Assembly: GCA_902496185.1 (NCBI GenBank)
Contig: CABUZX010000005.1
Coordinates: 14,631 to 78,630 of the forward strand
Reading direction: 5' to 3'
From: an uncultured Subdoligranulum sp.
GTDB taxonomy: Bacteria; Bacillota; Clostridia; Christensenellales; CAG-314
DNA: 64,000 bases
Shown: one piece after another, positions 34,492 through 43,577 of the stretch
How positions within the stretch are numbered: position 1 is the stretch's first letter
Layout: every line of letters starts with the position of its first letter
Notes under the pieces: generated by a model
Told to the model about the DNA's origin: nothing
The model's database searches: none
What the model saw: only the letters and a program-made list of their open reading frames with translations
Translations under genes and position numbers: made by a program

Positions 34492-36468
34492 ATGATGGAA
34501 GAAAAAACTATTTGTAAAACAATTAATATTAAATTACAATGGACAAACGAAAACTATATTCAAGATAATTTACACAACAATAAAAACAGAAAAAGCGAAA
34601 TATCTATTCTTCAAAACAAACATATTATGGTAGCAACGCGTGGTGCATTTAGAGATTGCGAACGAGGAATATTTTATGTTGTTGATGATGAGAATCGTTG
34701 TCTTGGTTATTTGCCAAAATCTTTAGAAGAAAAGTTTGATGAAGAAACCCTTTGTAATGCAACAGGTTCAGTTTATAAAATTTTTAAACAAGATGGCTTT
34801 TCAAAATATAGTTGTTTTATATCATTAGATGTTCCTGTTATTGAAGAACTTGAATATAATATGCACTATGAAGATAATTTAATTAATAAAAAAGTTCCTT
34901 TTTTAGAAAAAGTTGTTTTTTTAGATTATCAAATCGCCAACAGCCAAAATGAATTGTGCAGAATTAGCGCTATAATTACAGAAAACGGAAAAATTAAAAA
35001 TATAATTGATGAGTTAATTAAGCCTATAAATAGTTTTGATTACACTTTTTCTCTTATTGAAGAACAAAAAGTTTCAGAAAAAGATGTTTACAATAAATCA
35101 AATTTAAAGTTAGTATGGAAAAAGTTTTTTAATTTTAATACGGACGAATATTGTTTTATACTACATAATGCTACTCCAAAATTACAAAATCTTCTGGGTA
35201 ATTTAGCCAATTACGGAATAAAACCAGCCAAGCCTATTAAATATATTAGCGAAGGCGACCATTTTTCATTTATTGATATTTATAAATTATCACAAGAGTA
35301 TTATAGTGACATTTATGACTTCTCTCAAAAAGGATTATCATCATATTTTGGCATCCAACACAATGGTGAATATGATTCAATGCAAAATGTTGTAAATTGT
35401 CTAAAAATATTTTGTTGCATACTAAAAAATTGTTATATAGACATAAACTACCAGCGTCAAGACTTATCGTTCTACGAAAATTATTTCAAGAAATTAACAA
35501 CAACCCCTTATCACGCAATTTATCCAAATAAAGAATTTAATATAGAAGATATTTCTTTTGAAACAGATATAAATAGTATTCAAACTCTTTCAGATAAGAC
35601 TATTTGCGTTACTGGAGAGTTTAAAAGATATCCTAATAATATAGAAATACCTTTTTATCATGGAATTAATGTAAAAAGGGTGTCCAATAAAATAACAAAA
35701 TCAGTTGATATTCTTGTTGTTGGGGAAAATTTTAGTAAAACCATTTTACAACAGGCAAATGATTATAAAAAAATAAAAATAATTAATGAAGATTTGTTTT
35801 ATCAATTAATTGATATAGAATATGATGCCGAAACTCTTAAAAAAGAAAAATTTAAATTAAATCTTAATACATTAATTAATGGATTGCCTAAATACAATTT
35901 AACATATAAGAAACCTATTCAAATGAATTTCACAAAAGAGATTTTATCAAATTTTACAATAAATCAACTTTCAAAATCATTGAATAATTATGTTATAATT
36001 CATATAGCAACAACAGGACTAAGCGATGATGATGAAATTATTGAATTATGCGCCATAAAATACAATAATGATTTACCAATACAAAAATTTCAAACTTATG
36101 TTAAGCCCAAATTAAAAACAATAGAAATGTCGGAAAAGTATAACGGCATAAATTTTGACATGCTTCACGATGCGCCGAATATAGAAGATATTATAGAAGA
36201 TTTCTTAAGTTTTGTAGCAAATAATGATATCGTAGGTTACAATACTCAATTTATTATAAAGTTCCTTAATAAAAATGGTTTTCATAAATTGTTTTCAACT
36301 AATACGAACATTTATGATGTTTTATTAAATATTAAAGAACTGCACAGATATACTTTCCCTAAATTAGATTTGACAACTATATGTAATTACTACAGTATTT
36401 ATTTTGACAATAATACTATATCAAAATGCTTTGCAATAGGATTATTACTAAATTCTATAACTGAATAA
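34492..36468 (+). CDS. Protein with two degenerate DnaQ-like exonuclease domains and a BRCT domain
   Basis: About 658 residues and very A+T-rich. Numbering is from the ATG at 34492 and approximate. Residues 1-130: unassigned, with a FYVVDDENRCLGYLP segment. Residues 140-305: DnaQ-like fold; motif I reads FLDYQIANS (D-x-Q, not D-x-E), motif II HNATPKLQ lacks Asp, motif III keeps H-x4-D (HNGEYD). Residues 360-430: BRCT (DKTICVTGEFKRYP, then KSVDILVVG). Residues 490-655: a second DnaQ-like fold, IIHIATTGLSDDDEIIELCA and GYNTQFIIKFL, where the catalytic Asp/Glu are His, Ala and Ile. Probably a binding protein rather than a nuclease. The start may be 34492 or 34495; no strong ribosome site. Confidence 0.72.
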   Translation: MMEEKTICKTINIKLQWTNENYIQDNLHNNKNRKSEISILQNKHIMVATRGAFRDCERGIFYVVDDENRCLGYLPKSLEEKFDEETLCNATGSVYKIFKQDGFSKYSCFISLDVPVIEELEYNMHYEDNLINKKVPFLEKVVFLDYQIANSQNELCRISAIITENGKIKNIIDELIKPINSFDYTFSLIEEQKVSEKDVYNKSNLKLVWKKFFNFNTDEYCFILHNATPKLQNLLGNLANYGIKPAKPIKYISEGDHFSFIDIYKLSQEYYSDIYDFSQKGLSSYFGIQHNGEYDSMQNVVNCLKIFCCILKNCYIDINYQRQDLSFYENYFKKLTTTPYHAIYPNKEFNIEDISFETDINSIQTLSDKTICVTGEFKRYPNNIEIPFYHGINVKRVSNKITKSVDILVVGENFSKTILQQANDYKKIKIINEDLFYQLIDIEYDAETLKKEKFKLNLNTLINGLPKYNLTYKKPIQMNFTKEILSNFTINQLSKSLNNYVIIHIATTGLSDDDEIIELCAIKYNNDLPIQKFQTYVKPKLKTIEMSEKYNGINFDMLHDAPNIEDIIEDFLSFVANNDIVGYNTQFIIKFLNKNGFHKLFSTNTNIYDVLLNIKELHRYTFPKLDLTTICNYYSIYFDNNTISKCFAIGLLLNSITE

Positions 36469-36517
36469 TCAAATATATAATAAGTCAAAAGGATTTATTG
36501 TTTAATATAGTTAGTAA

Positions 36518-36558
36518 AGAATAGCCTAAACAAACTCATTTGTTTAGGCTATTCTTTT
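36518..36558. terminator. Terminator after the cargo gene
   Basis: A perfect 17-bp stem (36518-36534 with 36539-36555), CTCA loop, then TTT. A second small hairpin GTGATAC-TTCG-GTATCAT with T-run lies at 36605-36622. The rest of 36469-36814 is A+T-rich with no gene; ATGTCC/GGACAT (near 36758-36775) is a further short hairpin. Confidence 0.8.
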
Positions 36559-36814
36559 AATAATAAGATCACTAAAGTCAATACTATATGACGTAATTAT
36601 TAACGTGATACTTCGGTATCATTATTTTTTTATATAATAATAGATGTCAATTATTGACAAATGTTTGTGATAAAATATTTTATATTGACTATATAAAATT
36701 GGCAGTCTACTGACATGGTATATGATGTATAATATAAAAAATCAAATAGTAAAAAAGATGTCCCTTTGAGGACATGGTTTTTATGATATAATAAAATAAA
36801 AGGAGGTGAAAGTA

Positions 36815-36979
36815 ATGCAAGAAACAACGTATAAAACTATATGCAAGTATTTTTTAGAGAACGGCAATAATAATATTAAAGATAGCGACAAAGAATTGAT
36901 TAAAACTGCTATTGATGAAAGCAAAAGTATTAGCGAAATTGTTTACACTTCTTTAATGTCAGTTATATTCTTTGGCTAA
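36815..36979 (+). CDS. Small hypothetical protein
   Basis: 54 residues behind an ideal AGGAGGTGA site. Sequence opens MQETTYKTICKYFLENGNNN and ends EIVYTSLMSVIFFG. It is helical in character with a hydrophobic C-terminus; not a clear membrane segment. No family recognised. It lies inside the region bounded by the tRNA-tail element copies. Confidence 0.6.
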   Translation: MQETTYKTICKYFLENGNNNIKDSDKELIKTAIDESKSISEIVYTSLMSVIFFG

Positions 36980-37028
36980 TTGATAGTTAAATTTGTTCTA
37001 AAAAAGTTCAAACGCTATCACCACTTTT

Positions 37029-37203
37029 CCGCCACAGGCGCTACGCCAAGTAGTCGCAACCCAAAAAAGACTTGCTTTGTTGCAGGTCTTTTTTGTATTG
37101 CTCCCCAAAGGCTCGCGCCTTGTGAGTACAAAGGTGAGATAGTCAAACGTTTTAGTGACGCTACACTACGTTTCGCTATCCGTCGCTTGCGCTCCTTACA
37201 AAT
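37029..37203. mobile_element. Second copy of the tRNA-associated element (A2)
   Basis: Matches 34019-34194 over 175 bases with one substitution (GCATTG/GTATTG) and one deleted base (GTGAGGTAC/GTGAGTAC). The left edge keeps CCGCCA and the right edge AAAT, the two ends of the tRNA tail sequence. The 30 bases before it (GTTCAAAC ... TTTTCCGCCA) look like a decayed tRNA tail. Confidence 0.75.
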
Positions 37204-37328
37204 GAAAAGGAAAATTATATTTTGGGTTATTTTTATAGCAATTTTCATAAAGACGTATTATAATAGTTAAGCAGTTGCAATAGGGTTTAAGTGAAAGCGC
37301 AACAAAAAAACACAAAGGTCAGATTTTT

Positions 37329-37802
37329 ATGAGTATTGAAAGGGTAAGAGAATATTTCAAAAGTTTTGGTATGGAGGAGCAGGTCTTGGAGCTAAAAGGC
37401 TCCAGCGCTACGGTGGAGTTGGCGGCGGAGGCTCTTGGATGCAAGAGGGAACGAATAGCCAAAACAATGTCCTTTATGGCGTCAAACGAGCCTATTCTAA
37501 TAGTCACGGCGGGCGACGTAAAGATAGATAACGCAAAGTACAAAGCTTTTTTTGGAGTTAAAGCAAAAATGCTGACGGCGCAAGAAGTAGACTTTCTTAT
37601 TGGGCACAGCGTAGGAGGAGTATGTCCTTTTGCATTAAAGGAGGGCGTAAAGGTGTATTTGGACGAGTCTCTCAAGCGTTTTGAAACGGTTTTTCCCGCT
37701 TGCGGTAGCGCAAATAGCGCGATAGAGTTGACCATTGCCCAGTTGGAAAAATATTCAAACTTTTTGTGTTGGATTGACGTTTGCAAACCTTGCAATCAGT
37801 AA
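37329..37802 (+). CDS. YbaK/EbsC family aminoacyl-tRNA deacylase
   Basis: 157 residues. Family core: RIAKTMSFMASNEPILIVTAGD (read as AKTMSF and ILIVTAGD, near 45-64), KAKMLTAQEV near 78-87 and GHSVGGVCPFAL near 92-103. These proteins remove misattached amino acids from tRNA, often Cys-tRNA-Pro. Monocistronic. A weak TATAAT lies at 37258. Confidence 0.9.
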   Translation: MSIERVREYFKSFGMEEQVLELKGSSATVELAAEALGCKRERIAKTMSFMASNEPILIVTAGDVKIDNAKYKAFFGVKAKMLTAQEVDFLIGHSVGGVCPFALKEGVKVYLDESLKRFETVFPACGSANSAIELTIAQLEKYSNFLCWIDVCKPCNQ

Positions 37803-37816
37803 AAATTTTTAGGGCT

Positions 37817-37848
37817 AAAAAAGACTTGCTTGTTTGCAAGTCTTTTTT
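37817..37848 (+). terminator. Terminator after the YbaK gene
   Basis: AAAAAAGACTTGC pairs perfectly with GCAAGTCTTTTTT around TTGTTT. The hairpin is very like the one inside the A1/A2 elements. Confidence 0.85.
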
Positions 37849-37937
37849 GTTGCGGTATATTAAGTTTTTGGTTTATTTTAATAATAAAAGTAAGGTTATT
37901 GCTAATATTTTGAGTTGTGTCAATTAATTAAATTTTT

Positions 37938-38564
37938 TTAAGTATTTTTCATTATTACCGATTCGATATTATCCGCCAAAGATTCCGCTGCGTCACAGCA
38001 AGATTCAAATATTTTATAAATATCGCGCCACTCGATAACTTCTCTCGTTGAGCAATCTTCTTTAGAAAGACGGCGCATAGCGTTGCTATAAAGCTTGTCG
38101 CCCTTTTCTTCCAAATCGTTTAAGATAATTACGTATTCCTTAAGTTTGGTGGACTTTTTAAAGTTGCGGAATTCCGTCAGCATTTTTTCGACGTTTTCGC
38201 AACATTCTATAATAAGGTCGGCAAAAGGCATAACGTCGTCGCGCAAAGATTTTATATCAGCCATATAGAAGAAAGCAATTATATTTTCCACGCTGTCGGT
38301 GATATTGTCCGTGATGTGAGACAATCTGAATAAATCGTCGCGGTCGATAGGGGGCAAAAACTCCTTTACGAGAGCAGTTGTAAGTAAGTGCTTTTCGCTG
38401 TCGCATTTATGCTCTAAGTCGTGCATGTGCGCGTAATTTTCTTCTATTTTGTCGTGTTTAAAATCGCTGAAAATTGTTTTAAGATATTTTGCTTCTTCCA
38501 GAGCAAATTGAGACATTTTGACGAGAGAATCAAAATAGTCAAAGCCTTTCTTTTTTTCTTTCAT
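37938..38564 (-). CDS. DUF47/PhoU-like protein, Pit accessory
   Basis: 208 residues, helical. DUF47 proteins resemble PhoU and lie next to PiT transporters, whose activity they are thought to control. Visible core: DYFDSLVKMSQFALEEAKYL near 6-25 and HDLEHKCDSEKH near 48-59. It is the second gene of the minus-strand operon, 34 bases after the transporter. Confidence 0.88.
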   Translation of the reverse strand: MKEKKKGFDYFDSLVKMSQFALEEAKYLKTIFSDFKHDKIEENYAHMHDLEHKCDSEKHLLTTALVKEFLPPIDRDDLFRLSHITDNITDSVENIIAFFYMADIKSLRDDVMPFADLIIECCENVEKMLTEFRNFKKSTKLKEYVIILNDLEEKGDKLYSNAMRRLSKEDCSTREVIEWRDIYKIFESCCDAAESLADNIESVIMKNT

Positions 38565-38598
38565 ATTTTACGCTCCTTTGTATATTTATTAAAGGGTT

Positions 38599-39642
38599 TT
38601 AAAAAACCAATAAAAATATCTTTGTCATAATAAAACTGATTATTCCGCACCCGGGGAAGGTAAGTAACCAAGTAAACACCATTTCTCTTGCAACTCCCCA
38701 ATTGACGGAACGCACTCTTTTTGCCGCGCCAACGCCCATTATTGCGGTAGTTTTTGCGTGAGTGGTAGATACGGGGAGTCCCGTCAAAGAACAAGTCAGC
38801 AATGCAATGGTTGCGGCAATATCTGCCGAAAACCCTTGATACTTTTCCAGCTTTACCATATCCATACCGACGGATTTGATAATTTTCATACCCCCGATAG
38901 AAGTGCCGAGAGCCATAATTACGGAACACAAAATCATAAGCCACGGAGTTGCTACAAATTCCGTAGTGATTTGTCCTTGCGAAAGGGTGATACCCAACAA
39001 AAATACGCCGATAAACTTTTGTCCATCCTGCGCGCCGTGCATAAAAGCCATACCTGCCGCCGCAACTACTTGACCTTTTGCAAAAAAGGAATTAGCTTTG
39101 CTGTAAGTCACTCGCTTAAAGGTTGTTTGTATTATTTTTACAACAAGGTAGCCGAGTATAAACCCAAAAACAAGTGAAAATACAAGTCCAAACAAAACCT
39201 TGCCCCATTGCGCGCCGTTTATGCCTGCAAAACTGTTGTATATTGCAATAGAAGAACCCGTAAGACCTGCCACGAGAGCGTGGCTTTCGCTAGTAGGTAT
39301 GCCAAACGCCCAAGCAAGTACTGCCCATACGACGATGGCAAACATTGCCGCCGACAGTGCAACCGACGCCGCGCGCGTATCGTTGCCAAAGGATACGATA
39401 TTAAAAATTGTTTCCGCAACCTTTGGTGAAAGCATTGTCATAATTAATACACCCAAAAAGTTGAAAACCGCAGCCATAAGAATAGCTTGTTTGGGACGCA
39501 GTGATTTTGTAGCGACACAGGTTGCAATAGCGTTTGGCGCGTCCGTCCAACCGTTTACCAAAATGACGCCCAACGTAAGCAAAACGGTAATCCAAAGAGT
39601 GGGTGTATTCCACAGTAATTCAAAAAAAGTAGAAAGAGCCAT
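38599..39642 (-). CDS. pit: Inorganic phosphate transporter, PiT family
   Basis: 347 residues with about ten membrane helices. The two inverted repeats carry VNGWTDAPNAIATCVATKS (near 24-42) and LTGLPVSTTHAKTTAIMGVG (near 283-302), the two PiT signatures. It is a cation-coupled phosphate carrier. RBS AAAGGGAAA. Operon with DUF47. Confidence 0.93.
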   Translation of the reverse strand: MALSTFFELLWNTPTLWITVLLTLGVILVNGWTDAPNAIATCVATKSLRPKQAILMAAVFNFLGVLIMTMLSPKVAETIFNIVSFGNDTRAASVALSAAMFAIVVWAVLAWAFGIPTSESHALVAGLTGSSIAIYNSFAGINGAQWGKVLFGLVFSLVFGFILGYLVVKIIQTTFKRVTYSKANSFFAKGQVVAAAGMAFMHGAQDGQKFIGVFLLGITLSQGQITTEFVATPWLMILCSVIMALGTSIGGMKIIKSVGMDMVKLEKYQGFSADIAATIALLTCSLTGLPVSTTHAKTTAIMGVGAAKRVRSVNWGVAREMVFTWLLTFPGCGIISFIMTKIFLLVF

Positions 39643-39675
39643 AATTTTTTCCCTTTGTATATTTTTCTTAACAAT

Positions 39676-39705
39676 ATTTTAACACATATCATCACGTCAA
39701 GTCAA
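39676..39705 (-). promoter_or_regulatory. Promoter of the pit-DUF47 operon
   Basis: On the minus strand TTGACT (39705-39700), an 18-bp spacer and TAAAAT (39681-39676). Confidence 0.6.
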
Positions 39706-39734
39706 TTGTTGATGACTTATTTTAAGCGCTATAA

Positions 39735-39768
39735 CTTAAAGAGCGTAGCAACAACTACGCTCTTTAAG
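39735..39768. terminator. Hairpin terminator between pit promoter and mscS end
   Basis: A 14-bp perfect stem CTTAAAGAGCGTAG (39735-39748) with its complement (39755-39768), loop CAACAA. It terminates the minus-strand mscS. Confidence 0.75.
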
Positions 39769-39794
39769 TAATAATTAAAACTAATACGTAAATA

Positions 39795-40751
39795 CTATTT
39801 TTTGTTCGGAGTAGATTGAGATATTGTGATTTGCGTAATAGGAATATTAATATCGTTTTTGTCAAACAAAAGTTTAAGTTCACGGTTGATGTCGCGTTGC
39901 GTTTGATAAATATCTTCTTCCTTGCAACCTGCAATAAACAGCAAGTCAACGCTTGAAGTATTGAGAGCAGTTACTCCCTTGTAACAAAGTCCGTCTACTA
40001 TAGTGGGTATCTTTTTGTTTATATTCGCTAAATTTTCGTTTATTATTGCCTCCACTCTTTCGAGATTTTCGCCGTATTCTATACGGATGGTGCAGGTGGC
40101 AAGAGACAGTTCCTTGGTTTGGTTAATGACTGTTACGACGTTGCTGTTGTTAATTACTTTAACGTTTCCGCCCGCGTCAATAAGTTTTGTGGTGCGGATA
40201 CCGATTTCGCTTACCGTACCGCGCCAACCGTCGATAACCACTATATCGCCCACTTCGTACGCGCCTTCAAATACGATAAACACGCCCGCAATGATGTCGG
40301 CAATAAGGCTTTGCGCGCCAAGACCAATAACAAGTCCTAAGATACCTGCGCTGGCAATAAGAGTTTCCGTATCGACTCCCCAAGCGCCAAGTACGAGCAA
40401 AATGGCAATTATAGCAATGAGATATTTAATAAAGCTGTCAAATAATTTGGAAATAGTAATTCCTCGTTTGGTTTTTGCAAGACTTTTTGACGCAATAAAA
40501 CGCAATATCTTTTGAATAATAATGGTCAGCGTAATTATTTGAACGGTTTTGAGAATTTTAGGTATTGCTTGCCAAAGCGTATTTAGCGTAACGTTGTCGG
40601 TGGGCGCGCTGTTAAAAATCGAGTCTTCGCCAAAAATGCGAGAGGAAAAAACGTAAGTAGCAATCGTGCCTAAAAATATCAGTATAAATAAAAAAAGTTT
40701 TAAGGTCCTAGATTTTTTTGTTTTGTCGGTATTGTTTTGAATTTGCGCCAT
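39795..40751 (-). CDS. MscS-family mechanosensitive ion channel
   Basis: 318 residues. Two or three membrane segments, then the pore helix region ASAGILGLVIGLGAQSLIADIIAG (in pieces AGILGLVIGLGAQ and LIADIIAG, near 135-158), followed by the beta-domain GDIVVIDGWRGTVSEIGIRTT. It opens under membrane tension to release solutes. RBS AAAGGAGAA. Confidence 0.93.
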   Translation of the reverse strand: MAQIQNNTDKTKKSRTLKLFLFILIFLGTIATYVFSSRIFGEDSIFNSAPTDNVTLNTLWQAIPKILKTVQIITLTIIIQKILRFIASKSLAKTKRGITISKLFDSFIKYLIAIIAILLVLGAWGVDTETLIASAGILGLVIGLGAQSLIADIIAGVFIVFEGAYEVGDIVVIDGWRGTVSEIGIRTTKLIDAGGNVKVINNSNVVTVINQTKELSLATCTIRIEYGENLERVEAIINENLANINKKIPTIVDGLCYKGVTALNTSSVDLLFIAGCKEEDIYQTQRDINRELKLLFDKNDINIPITQITISQSTPNKK

Positions 40752-40791
40752 GGTGAATTTCTCCTTTTTTTGTTAGATTTTAATATTCGTG

Positions 40792-41274
40792 TTATTCCGT
40801 CTTTGTTCGGACGGTTTGAGAGGCAATAGTAGAACCGTTGTATTTGATTTCGACCTTATACTCCATATTTGGTTTTAGACCGATTACTTCTCCGACAAAG
40901 CCGTTTTCACCTACTTCTTCTGTAGAAACGAAATCTGTTTTATCTACGAAGTAATTGGATACAACAACGGAAAAATCTTTAAAATTTTCCATCTCGGAAG
41001 TTTCAACGTAATAAACCACGCCGTACTGGGTAGTGTCCAACTCCACGAAAGACGCCGTAGGTAGATTGGCGGTTGTTGGCAGTAAAGAAAAAGAGCCTAC
41101 CGCGCCGATGGTCACTGCAAGCGTTGCAAATACGCCCGTCAAAGTTTTTGCTACTGTTTGCGCTTTTGAGCCGAGAGTATGGTCGTTTATTTCTTTGGGG
41201 GAGTAGTTGCCGTCGGGACGAAAGACTTCGCTTACGTTGGAAATATCGTTGGTTGTAGTAATGTCGTTTTTCAA
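40792..41274 (-). CDS. Membrane-anchored hypothetical protein with FN3-like domain
   Basis: 160 residues. A soluble N-terminus (1-38), one membrane helix (about 40-66), and an outer domain of about 90 residues ending GLKPNMEYKVEIKYNGSTIA, the pattern of a fibronectin-type-III strand. No known function. Its start is 37 bases downstream of a consensus promoter; mscS follows on the same strand after 40 bases, so they may share a transcript. Confidence 0.6.
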   Translation of the reverse strand: MKNDITTTNDISNVSEVFRPDGNYSPKEINDHTLGSKAQTVAKTLTGVFATLAVTIGAVGSFSLLPTTANLPTASFVELDTTQYGVVYYVETSEMENFKDFSVVVSNYFVDKTDFVSTEEVGENGFVGEVIGLKPNMEYKVEIKYNGSTIASQTVRTKTE

Positions 41275-41312
41275 TTAAAAAATCTCCCTATGTTCTTTTG
41301 ATTACTTTACTA

Positions 41313-41341
41313 ACTATAGCACTTGATTTAAGTTTTGTCAA
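41313..41341 (-). promoter_or_regulatory. Promoter of the FN3-like protein (and perhaps mscS)
   Basis: On the minus strand TTGACA (41341-41336), a 17-bp spacer, TATAGT (41318-41313). Confidence 0.7.
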
Positions 41342-41395
41342 TTTGGCAGTCTAAAAAAAAGACTTGTCTCATAGAATAAAGAGAGGTAAAAAACA

Positions 41396-42916
41396 ATGAA
41401 AAATATACTAAAAAAACGGTTGTGGTCGATTGGTTTGGCGGTGCTGATAGTTTGTTGTTGCATTGCTTGCTTTGCGGGCTGTTCTAACGGGGATTATATC
41501 GGCAAAACAGCCAAAAATCTAAGTACTTACGACATTGAGTGCGGATATGACGACGAAGCGCATTTGTTGTCTGCCATAATGAAGCTTGACTACGTCAACG
41601 ATACGGGAAAAGAACTTACGGAGCTAAGATTTCATCTTTATCCAAACGCATATAGAGAGAACGCAAAAAATAAGCTTGTATCCGCTTCAAAAGCTACAAG
41701 TGCTTATCCCAACGGTTATGATTACGGCGAAATAACGATAGAATACGCAAAGCACGACGGTCAGGACGTGGCTTTTGAAATAGCTGGTGACGACAGTAAT
41801 ATTTTGGTTTTGCCTTTAGTACAACCTTTGGCTTGCGGTAAAAGAACTAATTTAGAAATTTCCTTTGAAACTCAGTTGGCAAATATATGGCATAGGCTTG
41901 GATACGGAGACAACACCGTCAACCTAAACAACTGGTTTCCGTTGCTTTGCAAATTTGACGCAGAGTCAGGCGAATGGTTGCAAGACGCGTACTGTTGCGT
42001 CGGCGATCCGTTTGTGTCGGATATTGCAAATTTTTGCGTAGCGCTCACCGTGGAGGAAGATTTTGTCGTAGCGTCCGGCGCGGACGTTATAGAGGCGCAA
42101 CAAACTGCCGACGGTGGCGCGACGAGATATTTATTGCAAGCGTTGTCGGTAAGGGATTTTTCCATTGTTATGAGTAAAAATTTTAACGTTTTGGAGACGG
42201 AAGTTGACGGAATAAAGGTCAAATATTATTATTTTGACGACGCCAACGCCGAGCAAATTTTAGAGTTGTCAAAGCAAGCGATAGAGTTTTTTTGCGAAAG
42301 TTTTGGTAAATATCCCTACAAAACCTTGGCGGTAGTGCAAAGTGATTTTTGCGAGGGCGGTATGGAATATCCGCGTCTTGCTATGGTAACTTACGGACTG
42401 GAAGAAAATTTTTACAAAAAAGCCGTGGTGCATGAAATAGCGCATCAATGGTGGTGTTGTCTTGTCGGCAACGACCAAATAAGAAGCGCTTGGATGGACG
42501 AAGGGCTTGCCGAATATAGCACGTATTTATTTTTTGAAGAAAGGGACTTTGGCATAGATGCAAAAGCAGAAATGCGCGCAAGCAAACAGAGTTTGCATAA
42601 CTTTTTGGAGATCACTAAAAATTATTTTAAGGAAACCGATACCAGTATCAATAGGAGTTTGACGGAATACCGCAACGAAACAGAATATGCTTATCTCAAT
42701 TATACAAAAGCTATGATTATGTTTGACGATATGAGAGAGATGATGGGCAAAACAAAATTTTTGAAGGCGTTAAAAATTTATTTTAAGGATTTTAAACTAA
42801 CGGTAGCAACTCCTACGGATTTGATAAACTGTTTTTCAGTTGCTTACGGCGCGGATATGAGCCAACTGTTTGAGACTTATATTATGGGCAAAGAAAAAAC
42901 TATTGCAGAAAAATAA
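41396..42916 (+). CDS. M1-family (gluzincin) metallopeptidase lipoprotein
   Basis: 506 residues. Signal peptide with lipobox C-F-A-G-C at C29. The zinc site is H346-E-I-A-H350 with the third ligand E369 (WMDEGLAEY), the HExxH-x18-E spacing of M1 aminopeptidases. GGMEYPRL near 321-328 is an M1-type substrate loop (GGMEN in classic members). Likely trims peptides outside the membrane. RBS GAGAGG. Terminator at 42959. Confidence 0.9.
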   Translation: MKNILKKRLWSIGLAVLIVCCCIACFAGCSNGDYIGKTAKNLSTYDIECGYDDEAHLLSAIMKLDYVNDTGKELTELRFHLYPNAYRENAKNKLVSASKATSAYPNGYDYGEITIEYAKHDGQDVAFEIAGDDSNILVLPLVQPLACGKRTNLEISFETQLANIWHRLGYGDNTVNLNNWFPLLCKFDAESGEWLQDAYCCVGDPFVSDIANFCVALTVEEDFVVASGADVIEAQQTADGGATRYLLQALSVRDFSIVMSKNFNVLETEVDGIKVKYYYFDDANAEQILELSKQAIEFFCESFGKYPYKTLAVVQSDFCEGGMEYPRLAMVTYGLEENFYKKAVVHEIAHQWWCCLVGNDQIRSAWMDEGLAEYSTYLFFEERDFGIDAKAEMRASKQSLHNFLEITKNYFKETDTSINRSLTEYRNETEYAYLNYTKAMIMFDDMREMMGKTKFLKALKIYFKDFKLTVATPTDLINCFSVAYGADMSQLFETYIMGKEKTIAEK

Positions 42917-42958
42917 GTCCTTGCTTGTATCGTAAAAGATATGATAGTATTTATTTTA

Positions 42959-42987
42959 GACACTCAATCATTTTTAGATTGAGTGTC
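42959..42987 (+). terminator. Terminator after the M1 peptidase gene
   Basis: GACACTCAATC pairs with GATTGAGTGTC around seven bases, then T-rich sequence. Confidence 0.8.
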
Positions 42988-43072
42988 GTTTGTTTTTTGC
43001 TTAAAAAGCCAAAATAATAAATAATTTGCTACATTTACGCAAAAAAAGAAGAAAAAAAGTTTGTATTATTTC

Positions 43073-43101
43073 TTGCTTTTGTGTAAATAATATGATATTA
43101 T
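43073..43101 (+). promoter_or_regulatory. Promoter before the small membrane protein and two-component genes
   Basis: TTGCTT (43073-43078), a 17-bp spacer, TATTAT (43096-43101). Confidence 0.5.
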
Positions 43102-43182
43102 ATATACACGAGTATATGTTGCAATTAAGTTTGATTTGTTTATATCAAACTTGGCAATAATTCTTTTAAAAGGAGAAGGGCT

Positions 43183-43497
43183 TTGACGGGAAGCGACGCC
43201 GAAAACAAAAATCAACCTGTTAGTCAGGAGGAAACAAAAAAACAACCGCCGATTTTTGATGATGATTTCGGTCCCGACCACGTGTGGCAGGACGACGGTA
43301 CTACGAGTTTTGCAGATATGGATTTGACGAGGCCCGCGCATCAGCAAAAGCGTACGAAAAAACAAGATCTTGACCTTACCAAAAAGGAAAGGCGCGCAGT
43401 ATTAAGGGCGGCGTGGGCGCATTATTTACCAGCGCTGATTTGTTGTATTTGTGGGTTTACCGTGGCAATGTTGCTCATTATGCTTTGGCTTAATTGA
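43183..43497 (+). CDS. Small membrane protein, acidic N-terminus and one C-terminal helix
   Basis: 104 residues starting at TTG behind AGGAGAAGGG; no ATG fits. The first 55 residues are polar and acidic (FDDDFGPDHVWQDDGTTSF); a basic stretch KKERRAVLRAA follows, then a single membrane helix (about 79-103). No family recognised. It lies 80 bases before a two-component system and may be co-transcribed. Confidence 0.6.
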   Translation: MTGSDAENKNQPVSQEETKKQPPIFDDDFGPDHVWQDDGTTSFADMDLTRPAHQQKRTKKQDLDLTKKERRAVLRAAWAHYLPALICCICGFTVAMLLIMLWLN

Positions 43498-43577
43498 ATC
43501 AATCGCTATAAACTTAAAATTGATTGGCAAGTAATTGCAAAATTTAAATAAAAAATCACCAAAAAAGGAGATAACGT

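Noticed and set aside
37203..37271. 22-residue hydrophobic peptide after element A2
   Set aside because: It has an ATG but no ribosome site and contains the likely promoter of the YbaK gene.
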